The notes below the pieces were generated by a model. That model was not told the origin of the DNA. It was given only the letters and a program-made list of their open reading frames with translations, and did no database searches. Of a stretch of DNA of 8,094 nt, positions 1-5,498 are shown piece after piece. A program made the translations under genes and the position numbers. The stretch spans positions 1-8,094 of the forward strand of contig JAEZQD010000081.1 in assembly GCA_023413185.1 (NCBI GenBank), in the 5' to 3' direction. This DNA comes from Bacillota bacterium. Lineage in GTDB: Bacteria > Bacillota > Clostridia > Oscillospirales > Ruminococcaceae. The first letter of the stretch is position 1. Every line of letters begins with the position of its first letter.

Positions 1-191
1 TTGAGGGCGGGCTGATGGCACTCAACGACCGCTTAAAGCTGCGCTCCATGGTCGTGGGCGAAGCGGGCGACACCGTGTATATCGCCAGTGAGGAATGTGC
101 AATCCGCGCCATTGAACCGAATGTAAGCAGGGTATGGGCGCCTAAGGGCGGTCAGCCCGTAATCGTAACACTGGATGGAGGTGTGCGCTGA
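1..191 (+). CDS. Class II glutamine amidotransferase (glutamate synthase GATase subunit), C-terminal end, partial
   Basis: Reading frame open from base 3 to the TGA at 189-191; the start lies left of the window. The last 62 residues include LMALNDRLKLRSM, GEAGDTVYIASEECAI and VWAPKGGQPV. This is the pattern of the end of the Ntn-type glutamine amidotransferase domain of glutamate synthase (known family: it hydrolyses glutamine and channels ammonia to the synthase site). The catalytic N-terminal cysteine is outside the window and cannot be checked. The stop overlaps the start of the FMN synthase gene (TGATG), so the two are translationally coupled and most likely act as one enzyme. The product assignment rests on this fragment plus its neighbour. 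Confidence 0.85.
   Translation, partial: EGGLMALNDRLKLRSMVVGEAGDTVYIASEECAIRAIEPNVSRVWAPKGGQPVIVTLDGGVR
177..183 (+). promoter_or_regulatory. Shine-Dalgarno site for the glutamate synthase FMN subunit
   Basis: GGAGGTG lies inside the end of the amidotransferase gene, with 7 bases between it and the ATG at 191. It fixes the start of the synthase gene and supports coupling of the two overlapping genes. Confidence 0.8.
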
Positions 192-1696
192 TGGCTGTTA
201 ATTATAACAACCCCGAATACGAAGTAATACGCAACCTTGACCGCTGCATCACCTGCCGCGTGTGCGAACGCCAGTGCGCCAACGAGGTGCACAGCTACGA
301 CGAGGAAACCCACCGCATGAAGGCGGATGAGATGCTGTGCGTCAACTGCCACCGCTGTGTGTCGCTGTGCCCCACCCGCGCGCTTAAGATAGTAAAGACC
401 GACAACACCTTTAAGGAGAACGCCAACTGGTCCAACCAGACCATCGCCGAGCTGTACCGTCAGGCGGAGACCGGCGGCGTGCTGCTTTCGTCCATGGGCT
501 GTCCCAAGGACTACCCGGTGTACTGGGATAAGATGCTCATCAACGCCTCGCAGGTGACAAACCCCTCCATCGACCCGCTGCGCGAGCCGATGGAAACGCG
601 GGTGTATCTGGGCAAAAAGCCGGGTAAGATTGCCCGTGACGAGAACGGCAACATCGTAAACAACCTAACCCCGCAGCTTGAGCTTGCCACCCCCGTGATG
701 TTCTCGGCGATGAGCTACGGCTCTATTAGCTACAACGCGCACGAAAGCCTTGCCCGCGCCGCCGAGGAGCTGGGTATCATGTACAACACCGGCGAGGGCG
801 GACTGCACAAGGACTTTTACCGCTACGGTGCTAACACCATCGTGCAGGTGGCATCGGGACGCTTCGGGGTCTATAAGGATTATTTGGAGGCGGGCGCCGC
901 CATAGAGATTAAGATGGGGCAGGGCGCAAAGCCCGGCATCGGCGGACATCTGCCCGGCACAAAGATTGTGGGCGATATCTCGCAGACCCGTATGATCCCC
1001 GAGGGCTCGGACGCCATCAGCCCCGCGCCCCATCACGACATCTACTCGATTGAGGACCTGCGTCAGCTGGTTTACTCGCTCAAAGAAGCAACCGCGCACA
1101 AAAAGCCGGTTATCGTAAAGATTGCCGCGGTGCACAACGTCGCCGCCATCGCAAGCGGTATTGCCCGCAGCGGCGCGGACATCCTTGTCATCGACGGCTT
1201 CCGCGGCGGTACGGGCGCGGCACCCACCCGCATCCGCGACAACGTGGGTATCCCCATTGAGCTTGCGCTTGCCAGCGTGGACGAGCGCCTGCGTCAGGAG
1301 GGCATCCGCGACGATATCTCGGTGGTGGTGGGCGGCTCCATCCGCTCGAGCGCCGACATCGTCAAGGCGGTGGCACTGGGCGCGGACGCGGTGTATGTCG
1401 CAACCGGCGCACTGCTTGCCCTTGGCTGCCATCTGTGCCGCAGCTGCCAAACCGGCAAATGCAACTGGGGTATCGCCACCCAGCGTCCCGAGCTGGTGCG
1501 CCGCCTTAACCCCGATCTTGGCTACAAACGCCTTGTCAACCTCATCACCGCGTGGGATCACGAGATTAAGGAGATGATGGGCGGCATGGGCATTAACTCG
1601 CTGGAGTCGTTACGAGGCAACCGCCTGATGCTGCGAGGCGTTGGGCTTAACGCAAAAGAGCTTGAGATCTTAGGCATCATGCACGCCGGAGAATAG
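191..1696 (+). CDS. gltB: Glutamate synthase, FMN-binding synthase subunit with N-terminal 2x[4Fe-4S] ferredoxin domain
   Basis: A 501-residue protein that forms glutamate from 2-oxoglutarate and glutamine-derived ammonia; it equals the central synthase domain of classical GltB as a separate polypeptide. Residues 19-60 hold two ferredoxin motifs: C19, C22, C25, C29 and C50, C53, C56, C60. The FMN TIM-barrel follows, with GEGG at 201-204, GQGAKPG at 243-249, DGFRGGTGAAP at 335-345 and the FMN-phosphate loop VVVGGSIR at 378-385. The 3Fe-4S motif C413-x5-C419-x4-C424 is present, with an extra cysteine at 416. Electrons probably enter through the N-terminal clusters, perhaps from the ferredoxin and flavoprotein encoded downstream (inference). 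The start is fixed by the good Shine-Dalgarno site and the overlap with the upstream gene. Archaeal and clostridial ferredoxin-type synthases share this plan. The gene symbol is by domain equivalence. Confidence 0.95.
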   Translation: MAVNYNNPEYEVIRNLDRCITCRVCERQCANEVHSYDEETHRMKADEMLCVNCHRCVSLCPTRALKIVKTDNTFKENANWSNQTIAELYRQAETGGVLLSSMGCPKDYPVYWDKMLINASQVTNPSIDPLREPMETRVYLGKKPGKIARDENGNIVNNLTPQLELATPVMFSAMSYGSISYNAHESLARAAEELGIMYNTGEGGLHKDFYRYGANTIVQVASGRFGVYKDYLEAGAAIEIKMGQGAKPGIGGHLPGTKIVGDISQTRMIPEGSDAISPAPHHDIYSIEDLRQLVYSLKEATAHKKPVIVKIAAVHNVAAIASGIARSGADILVIDGFRGGTGAAPTRIRDNVGIPIELALASVDERLRQEGIRDDISVVVGGSIRSSADIVKAVALGADAVYVATGALLALGCHLCRSCQTGKCNWGIATQRPELVRRLNPDLGYKRLVNLITAWDHEIKEMMGGMGINSLESLRGNRLMLRGVGLNAKELEILGIMHAGE

Positions 1697-1932
1697 CCAG
1701 CCGCAGGCTGGCATTATGAGAAGCTCCGCATAGCGAAGCAATCTTCGCATTTTGAGAAGCTACGCTTCTCAGCTCTATTTCAGCATAGCATAGCCAAGCT
1801 AAAGCTTGGCATTGCGAGAACCTGCGCATAGCCAAGCTAAAGCTTGGCATTACGAGAACCTACGGTTCTCGGTTCTCGGTTCTCCTCTCTATTTCAGCTT
1901 GGCGGTTGGCATTTTGAGAACCTTCGGTTCTC
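1696..1932. repeat. Array of paired hairpin modules, left block
   Basis: Two hairpin modules alternate. Module 1 is (CATA)GCC-arm, loop, arm-GGC followed by ATT. Copies are at 1696-1712 (GCCAGCC/GGCTGGC, overlapping the stop codon of the synthase gene), 1733-1748 (GCGAAG/CTTCGC), 1793-1810 and 1831-1848 (both GCCAAGCT-AA-AGCTTGGC), and a worn copy at about 1894-1911. Module 2 is a 7-bp stem: 1754-1770 (GAGAAGC-TAC-GCTTCTC), 1854-1870 (GAGAACC-TAC-GGTTCTC) and 1916-1932 (GAGAACC-TTC-GGTTCTC). A half copy without its right arm is at 1816-1822. After 1870 the right arm GGTTCTC is repeated twice more (1871-1884). The spacer CTCTATTTCAG recurs. Arms differ between copies but stay complementary. 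Confidence 0.85.
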
Positions 1933-1965
1933 TGGTTTTTCGCTCTATTTAATCTTCCGCGCGCC

Positions 1966-1992
1966 GTAGGGAGCGACGCCCTCGTCGCTCCG
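1966..1992 (-). repeat. CTAC-tagged hairpin, copy 1 (inverted)
   Basis: A 9-bp perfect stem, 1970-1978 with 1983-1991 (GGAGCGACG/CGTCGCTCC), with GTAG on the left. Read on the minus strand, 1966-1992 is identical over 27 bases to copy 5 at 5557-5583. It belongs to a dispersed palindrome family whose right arm is followed by CTAC. Confidence 0.8.
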
Positions 1993-2042
1993 TCCCTGAC
2001 CAGTTTTAATAGGCATATCAATTTCAATCTGCGGTGTTATTC

Positions 2043-2066
2043 GGAACGGTCAAGACCGTTCCCTAC
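2043..2066 (+). repeat. CTAC-tagged hairpin, copy 2
   Basis: Perfect 9-bp stem GGAACGGTC/GACCGTTCC around an AA loop (2043-2051 with 2054-2062), followed by CTAC. The arm sequence differs from copies 1 and 5, but the stem length and right flank match. Confidence 0.65.
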
Positions 2067-2070
2067 GCAT

Positions 2071-2185
2071 AGCATAGCCAAGCTAAAGCTTGGCATTACG
2101 AGAACCTACGGTTCTCGGTTCTCCTCTCTATTTCAGCATAGCATAGCCAAGCTAAAGCTTGGCATTCTGAAAACCTTCGGTTTTC
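2071..2185. repeat. Array of paired hairpin modules, right block
   Basis: Two further module 1 copies at 2077-2094 and 2146-2163, both GCCAAGCT-AA-AGCTTGGC, each preceded by GCATA and followed by ATT. Each is followed by a module 2 copy: 2100-2116 (GAGAACC-TAC-GGTTCTC, with one extra right arm at 2117-2123) and 2169-2185 (GAAAACC-TTC-GGTTTTC). The last differs from the consensus at one pair, changed on both arms. The T-rich sequence to about 2225 repeats pieces of its right arm (GGTTTTCT). Confidence 0.85.
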
Positions 2186-2320
2186 TCGTTCTCGGTTTTC
2201 TGGTTTTTTGGTTTTCTGTGTTTCTGTTAGAACTGTGGCTAAGTTACTGAAGCTAACCGATAGGGTGGAAAGCAACCCGCACGGGCGAATCGGAACCATT
2301 TCGATAGAACGTAGAGGGAA

Positions 2321-2340
2321 TCAAATGCGCATGCATTTGA
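2321..2340. repeat. 8-bp hairpin
   Basis: TCAAATGC-GCAT-GCATTTGA, a perfect 8-bp stem with a 4-base loop. It directly abuts the 13-bp hairpin at 2341-2381, whose right side also contains CATTTGA, so the two could pair in alternative ways. Confidence 0.7.
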
Positions 2341-2381
2341 CGTTTGCATCAAACTCCTCCCTCTGCCATTTGATGCAAACG
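2341..2381. repeat. 13-bp perfect hairpin
   Basis: CGTTTGCATCAAA (2341-2353) pairs exactly with TTTGATGCAAACG (2369-2381) around a 15-base pyrimidine-rich loop. A small hairpin AAAACC-GTA-GGTTTT (2382-2396) follows at once. There is no T-run directly after the 13-bp stem, so it does not look like a standard terminator. Confidence 0.75.
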
Positions 2382-2402
2382 AAAACCGTAGGTTTTTATA
2401 AT

Positions 2403-2419
2403 GCGAAGCTTTGCTTCGC
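2403..2419. repeat. Module 1-like hairpin (GCGAAGC arms)
   Basis: GCGAAGC-TTT-GCTTCGC, a 7-bp perfect stem. It has the same arms as the hairpin inside 2651-2693 and resembles the 1733-1748 copy. Confidence 0.65.
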
Positions 2420-2485
2420 GATGCGACCGGTCTTCGTCGATAGGACAGCGCGCATTCTTCGCCCGTGCTGCACAACCCCTGGGAT

Positions 2486-2541
2486 TCAAGGGCAAAGCCC
2501 TTGATTCGTTTTTCCTTCCTTTTGTCGAACAACAAAAGGAA
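2486..2541. repeat. Two adjacent hairpins (8-bp and 10-bp stems)
   Basis: TCAAGGGC-AAA-GCCCTTGA (2486-2504) and TTCCTTTTGT...ACAAAAGGAA (2516-2525 with 2532-2541) are both perfect. A T-run, CGTTTTTCC, lies directly after the first (from 2507), so that hairpin could end rightward transcripts, though its spacing and T-run are mediocre. Confidence 0.6.
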
Positions 2542-2591
2542 GTCGCCCGAAGGCGAAACTATCCTTATTGTTTTACGTTATTCCGCGCCAC

Positions 2592-2617
2592 GGGACGTCG
2601 AGGACGCCGTCCCCTAC
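2592..2617 (+). repeat. CTAC-tagged hairpin, copy 3
   Basis: GGGACGTCG (2592-2600) and CGCCGTCCC (2605-2613) form a 9-position stem with one T-C mismatch around an AGGA loop, followed by CTAC. It is closest to copy 4 at 5499-5524, which shares the mismatch at the same place. Confidence 0.75.
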
Positions 2618-2650
2618 AAGCAAAGACCTTGTATTTGCCGGGTAAGGTGC

Positions 2651-2693
2651 GGGCGATTGATAAAGCGAAGCTTGCTTCGCTATTCGCCCCTAC
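2651..2693 (+). repeat. CTAC-tagged hairpin with another hairpin nested inside
   Basis: Outer arms GGGCGA (2651-2656) and TCGCCC (2684-2689) are followed by CTAC, as in the other family members. Where the others have a 2-4 base loop, this copy carries a second hairpin, AGCGAAGC-TT-GCTTCGCT (2664-2681), of the kind seen at 2403-2419. It looks like one palindrome inserted into another. Confidence 0.55.
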
Positions 2694-2718
2694 GCACAGC
2701 ATCGTCAACCTTCGCATA

Positions 2719-2758
2719 GCCAACCTGCGGTTGGCATTGGGAAACCCTTCGGTTTTCC
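2719..2758. repeat. Module 1 + module 2 hairpin pair, outlying copy
   Basis: GCATA-GCCAACC-TGC-GGTTGGC-ATT (stem 2719-2735) is followed by an imperfect GGAAACC/GGTTTTCC hairpin around 2740-2758 with one mismatch. It has the same module order and the same GCATA and ATT flanks as the arrays at 1696-1932 and 2071-2185, but different arm sequences. Confidence 0.65.
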
Positions 2759-2843
2759 GCGTATGACTGAATCTATGCATATAAATACCCTCCGGCCTTG
2801 TGCCGCCATTCCCCCATCCAGCCAAGAAAGGGAAGGAACAACT

Positions 2844-3275
2844 ATGAAGCGAATCTATGTCAATGAAAAGTGGTGCTTAGGCTGCCACCTTTGCGAATAC
2901 TACTGCGCCTACGCAAACCAGATCGAGCAGGACATGGTCAAGGCGCTCAAGGACATCACCATTAACCCGCGCATCCAGATTGAGGAGCGCGGCGGCATCT
3001 CGTTTGCCGTGTCCTGCCGCCACTGCGAGGAGCCGCTGTGTGTCAAGGGCTGCATCACGGGCGCGCTGACGGTGGAAAACGGCGTAATAGCCATCGATTC
3101 CAACCGCTGCGTGGGCTGCTACACCTGCATTTTGTCCTGCCCCTACGGTGCGGTTATGCCGTCGGATACGGGTGCGGTGCAAAAGTGTGAGCTGTGCACC
3201 AAAAACGCAAACGGTCAACCCGCCTGCGTACAGGGCTGCCCAAATAACGCGATCGTGTTTGAGGAAAGGAGCTAG
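2844..3275 (+). CDS. Ferredoxin-like electron-transfer protein with four [4Fe-4S] motifs
   Basis: A 143-residue soluble protein with 16 cysteines in four groups: C11, C14, C17, C21; C58, C61, C66, C70; C89, C92, C95, C99 (followed by proline); and C115, C118, C128, C132. This is the 4Fe-4S dicluster pattern of HycB/CooF/DmsB-like subunits, which carry electrons between a flavoprotein or enzyme and a partner. The ATG at 2844 has AGGGAAGGA ending 7-8 bases upstream. An open frame reaches back to 2763, but into repeat sequence and without a ribosome site. The gene is 6 bases from the flavoprotein gene, so the two probably form one electron-supply module for glutamate synthase (inference from context). 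No membrane segment or signal peptide is visible. Confidence 0.92.
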   Translation: MKRIYVNEKWCLGCHLCEYYCAYANQIEQDMVKALKDITINPRIQIEERGGISFAVSCRHCEEPLCVKGCITGALTVENGVIAIDSNRCVGCYTCILSCPYGAVMPSDTGAVQKCELCTKNANGQPACVQGCPNNAIVFEERS

Positions 3276-3281
3276 GCTGCT

Positions 3282-4517
3282 ATGAATTATGTGATCATCG
3301 GCAACTCTGCGGCCGCGGTGGGCTGTGTGGAGGGCATCCGTCAGGCGGATAAAACGGGCTCGATTACCATCATCTCAAACGAGCCGCACCACACCTATTC
3401 CCGCCCGCTTATCTCGTACCTCATCTACGGCAAGACGGATGAAGACCGCATGAAGTACCGTCCCGACGACTTTTACACCAAAAACGGCTGCACCGCCCTG
3501 CTTGGTGTAACCGCAACGAAGATAGACAAAGAGAACAAGCAGGTTATCCTCGACGACGGCGCGGCGGTGCCGTACGACAAGCTGCTTGTCGCCACCGGCT
3601 CCAAGCCGTTTGTGCCCCCCATGCAGGGCCTGGATAAGGTAAAAAACGCGTTTACCTTTATGACGCTCGACAGCGCAAAGGCGCTCGACGCGGCGCTTAC
3701 CCCCGAAAGCCGTGTGCTGATTGTGGGCGCGGGTCTCATCGGGCTGAAATGCGCCGAGGGCATTGCCAAAAAGGTGTCGTCCATCACGGTGGTGGACCTT
3801 GCGCCCCGCATCCTGCCGAGTATTCTGGATGAGGAAGGCTCCGCCATGATGCAGCGACACATCGAGAGCAAGGGCGTAACGTTTATTCTGGGCGACAGCG
3901 TAAAGGAGTTTACCGAGACCTCCGCCACCCTGAACGGCGGCGGCACGGTGGACTTTGACGTCGCGGTGCTGTGCGTGGGCGTGCGCCCCAACGTCGAGCT
4001 GGTTAAGGACGCGGGCGGCACGGTAGGGCGCGGCATTGCCACCGATGAGTTCTGCCGCACCGACATCCCCGACGTATACGCGGCGGGCGACTGCTCCGAG
4101 AGCGTGGACATCACCGACGGCGCGTGCAAGGTGCTTGCGCTGCTGCCCAACGCCTATATGCAGGGCGAGACGGCGGGGCTTCATATGGCGGGTACCGAAA
4201 AGCCGTACAACAAGGCGCTTGCCATGAACGCCATCGGGTTCTTCGGGCTGCACATCATCACCGCCGGCTGCTATCAGGGCGAGGAGTTTGTGAAGCGGGG
4301 CAGGGACGGCAAGACCTACAAGAAGCTGGTGTATGCCGACAACCGCCTCAAGGGCTACATCCTCATCGGCGACATCGCCCGCGCGGGTATCTACACCGCG
4401 TTAATCCGCGAGCAGACCCCGCTGGACACCATCGACTTTGACCTGATTCGCGAGCGACCCCAGCTGATGGCGTTCTCGCACAAGGACCGCGCGCAAAAGC
4501 TGTCCACCAAGGCGTAG
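3282..4517 (+). CDS. FAD/NAD(P)H-dependent oxidoreductase (pyridine nucleotide-disulfide oxidoreductase superfamily)
   Basis: A 411-residue flavoprotein. The FAD-binding dinucleotide fold is at residues 3-19 (VIIGNSAAAVG, a variant of GxGxxG) and ATGSKP at 105-110. The NAD(P)-binding fold has GAGLIG at 149-154; its second strand ends in VDLAP with D172, which usually points to NADH rather than NADPH. The second FAD motif, VYAAGDCSE, is at 265-273. No redox CxxxxC pair of the disulfide reductase kind is seen, so it resembles the NirB N-terminal/NADH-rubredoxin or ferredoxin reductase class. AAAGGAG about 10 bases upstream of the ATG fixes the start. In this operon it is the natural stand-in for GltD, passing electrons from NAD(P)H through the four-cluster ferredoxin to the FMN synthase (inference). 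Confidence 0.9.
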   Translation: MNYVIIGNSAAAVGCVEGIRQADKTGSITIISNEPHHTYSRPLISYLIYGKTDEDRMKYRPDDFYTKNGCTALLGVTATKIDKENKQVILDDGAAVPYDKLLVATGSKPFVPPMQGLDKVKNAFTFMTLDSAKALDAALTPESRVLIVGAGLIGLKCAEGIAKKVSSITVVDLAPRILPSILDEEGSAMMQRHIESKGVTFILGDSVKEFTETSATLNGGGTVDFDVAVLCVGVRPNVELVKDAGGTVGRGIATDEFCRTDIPDVYAAGDCSESVDITDGACKVLALLPNAYMQGETAGLHMAGTEKPYNKALAMNAIGFFGLHIITAGCYQGEEFVKRGRDGKTYKKLVYADNRLKGYILIGDIARAGIYTALIREQTPLDTIDFDLIRERPQLMAFSHKDRAQKLSTKA

Positions 4518-4560
4518 CTTTTGAAATATGATAACCCAAATATACTTACAGTAAATATAA

Positions 4561-4604
4561 GGCGCCGCTTTTCCGCACAAGCGGGAAGGGTGAGTGAAGG
4601 CGCC
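4561..4604 (+). promoter_or_regulatory. Leader hairpin directly upstream of the GXGXG gene ribosome site
   Basis: GGCGCC at 4561-4566 pairs with GGCGCC at 4599-4604. Inside it, 4568-4576 pairs with 4581-4589 (9 bp including two G-T pairs) around an ACAA loop. The Shine-Dalgarno GGAGAGG (4605-4611) begins at the next base. No T-run follows, so it is not a terminator. It may be an mRNA processing or stability element, or may affect ribosome access. The 43 bases before it (4518-4560) are AT-rich and contain TTGAAA (4521-4526) and TATACT (4541-4546); their spacing is too short for a convincing promoter. Confidence 0.5.
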
Positions 4605-4623
4605 GGAGAGGCATGGTACCCCT

Positions 4624-5346
4624 ATGAATATTACAGCGGGCGATATGCACTTTGAACAGCTTAACCGCCAGATTCGCGAAAGCGGCGAAAAGGATATCGT
4701 GATCGAACATTGCCTGGGGCAGCGCTACATCGGCGCGGGGCTGGGCGGCATGGATATTACCATCAACGGCGTGCCCGGCAACGCGCTGGGTGCGTATCTG
4801 GACGGGGCGGTTATTACCGTAAACGGCAACGCGCAGGATGCGACGGGCGACACCATGAACGACGGGCGCATTATCATCCACGGCTCGTCGGGCGACGCAA
4901 CCGGCTACGCGATGCGCGGCGGCAAGATCTTTGTGCAGGGGGATGCGGGCTACCGCGCCGGCATTCACATGAAGGCGTATATGGAGAAGCTTCCGGTGCT
5001 CGTCATCGGCGGCAAGGCGGGCAGCTTTCTGGGCGAGTACCAGGCGGGCGGTCTGATTATCGTGCTGGGTCTTAACCGCGAGCGCACCGACGATTATCTG
5101 AGCTTTTGCGCCACCGGCATGCACGGCGGCAAGATCTTTTTGCGCACCGATACCCCGCCCGCAAACCTGCCCAAGCAGATCGTGGTAAAAAAGGCACAGC
5201 AGGCGGATATCGATGAGATTGCCCCGCACATCGAGGAGTTTTGCGCCCTGTTCGGCGAGGATAAGGAAAAGGTGCTCGCAGGGGACTTCCTTGTGCTGAC
5301 CCCCGACACAAAAAATCCTTACAAACAGCTTTATACTTACAACTAA
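4624..5346 (+). CDS. Glutamate synthase GXGXG (alpha subunit C-terminal domain) protein
   Basis: A 240-residue protein matching the C-terminal right-handed beta-helix domain of GltB as a stand-alone subunit. The helix is marked by repeated glycine steps: GQRYIGAGLGG (32-42), PGNALGAYLDG (51-61), GNAQDATGDTMNDG (68-81), GSSGDATGYAMRGG (87-100), GDAGYRAGIHMK (106-117), GGKAGSFLGEYQAGG (129-143) and GTGMHGG-like ATGMHGG (163-169). In known glutamate synthases this domain is structural and holds the amidotransferase and synthase sites in register. The ATG at 4624 is chosen because family members start just before the MHFxxLN segment; GGAGAGG lies 12 bases upstream. A GTG at 4594 would add 10 residues but overlaps the leader hairpin. 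Known order in other clostridia and archaea also keeps this subunit near the other two. Confidence 0.93.
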   Translation: MNITAGDMHFEQLNRQIRESGEKDIVIEHCLGQRYIGAGLGGMDITINGVPGNALGAYLDGAVITVNGNAQDATGDTMNDGRIIIHGSSGDATGYAMRGGKIFVQGDAGYRAGIHMKAYMEKLPVLVIGGKAGSFLGEYQAGGLIIVLGLNRERTDDYLSFCATGMHGGKIFLRTDTPPANLPKQIVVKKAQQADIDEIAPHIEEFCALFGEDKEKVLAGDFLVLTPDTKNPYKQLYTYN

Positions 5347-5358
5347 ATGTTGTATAAT
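5330..5358 (+). promoter_or_regulatory. Candidate sigma-A promoter for the glnA transcript
   Basis: A perfect -10 TATAAT (5353-5358) lies 17 bases after TTTATA (5330-5335), a 4-of-6 match to TTGACA. It overlaps the end of the GXGXG gene and would start RNA near 5365, giving a leader of about 300 bases before glnA. A perfect inverted repeat, TACAAC-TAAAT-GTTGTA (5338-5354), overlaps the -10 and could be an operator. Confidence 0.6.
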
Positions 5359-5405
5359 AATAATAGCGTGCTGTAACGGCGGGTGTTCCTGCGTTTGTTA
5401 AAAAT

Positions 5406-5419
5406 GGGCAAAGGCGCTC
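5406..5419 (+). promoter_or_regulatory. Possible ANTAR-type hexaloop hairpin
   Basis: GGGC-AAAGGC-GCTC forms a 4-bp stem (one G-T pair) closing a six-base loop with A in position 1 and G in position 4. These two positions are the conserved ones in RNA targets of ANTAR proteins. Known targets have two such hairpins, the second overlapping the terminator; I find only one clear candidate and its stem is short, so this is tentative. AAAGGCGC (5410-5417) could also pair with the terminator's right arm, giving a competing structure. Confidence 0.3.
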
Positions 5420-5433
5420 TTCACATGAATTTA

Positions 5434-5463
5434 AGGGTGCAGGCTTGTCTTGCGCCCTTTTTT
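5434..5463 (+). terminator. Intrinsic terminator inside the glnA leader
   Basis: AGGGTGCA (5434-5441) pairs with TGCGCCCT (5451-5458) with one G-T pair around a 9-base loop, followed by a T-run (5458-5463). It lies downstream of the candidate promoter and about 200 bases before glnA, as expected for an attenuator. It could also simply end transcripts coming from the GXGXG gene. Confidence 0.72.
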
Positions 5464-5498
5464 CGGGGTGTTTGCGGTATACATCTTTGGCGCAACGC

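Larger units (their letters stand above)
1697..2843. other. 1.15 kb non-coding stretch built of hairpin repeats, splitting the glutamate synthase genes
   Basis: No frame here has a ribosome site, recognisable protein family or the codon habit of the neighbouring genes. The open frames present are formed by repeat sequence. The stretch holds at least three families of short perfect palindromes (listed separately), T-rich runs near 2179-2225, and a 13-bp-stem hairpin at 2341-2381. Much of it is less GC-rich than the genes. I see no clear intrinsic terminator. The segment 2225-2320 has no copy of the repeats; it contains CCGAT...ATCGG pairing around a CCCGCACGGG hairpin, of unknown meaning. It may hold a promoter or small RNA for the downstream genes, but no strong -35/-10 pair is visible. 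Confidence 0.75.

Noticed and set aside
665..1561. 298-codon minus-strand open frame opposite the glutamate synthase gene; similar one at 3375-4253 opposite the flavoprotein gene
   Set aside because: Both are antisense shadows of well-supported genes with GC-biased codons. Their translations are rich in H, R, A and V and match no family.
1696..2185. CRISPR array
   Set aside because: Repeats are unequal in length and sequence, consist of paired hairpin modules, and have no regular unique spacers; no cas gene is present.
2262..2280. AGGGTGGAA resembling the T-box antiterminator motif
   Set aside because: The rest of the 14-base consensus (ACCGCG directly after) is missing, there is no specifier stem or terminator following, and the downstream gene is not an aminoacyl-tRNA or amino-acid transport gene.
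2208..2766. Several overlapping open frames on both strands (about 84-121 codons) in the repeat region
   Set aside because: They run through palindromic repeats, lack ribosome sites and family features, and have compositions expected from hairpin sequence. I regard them as chance frames.
2753..2785. Promoter for the ferredoxin gene with TATAAA at 2780-2785
   Set aside because: No acceptable -35 box lies 16-18 bases upstream; the nearest T-rich hexamer is 21 bases away and belongs to a hairpin arm.
4613..4627. Four-codon frame ATG..TGA overlapping the GXGXG start (ATGA)
   Set aside because: It lies one base from the Shine-Dalgarno, too close for initiation, and is best seen as chance.
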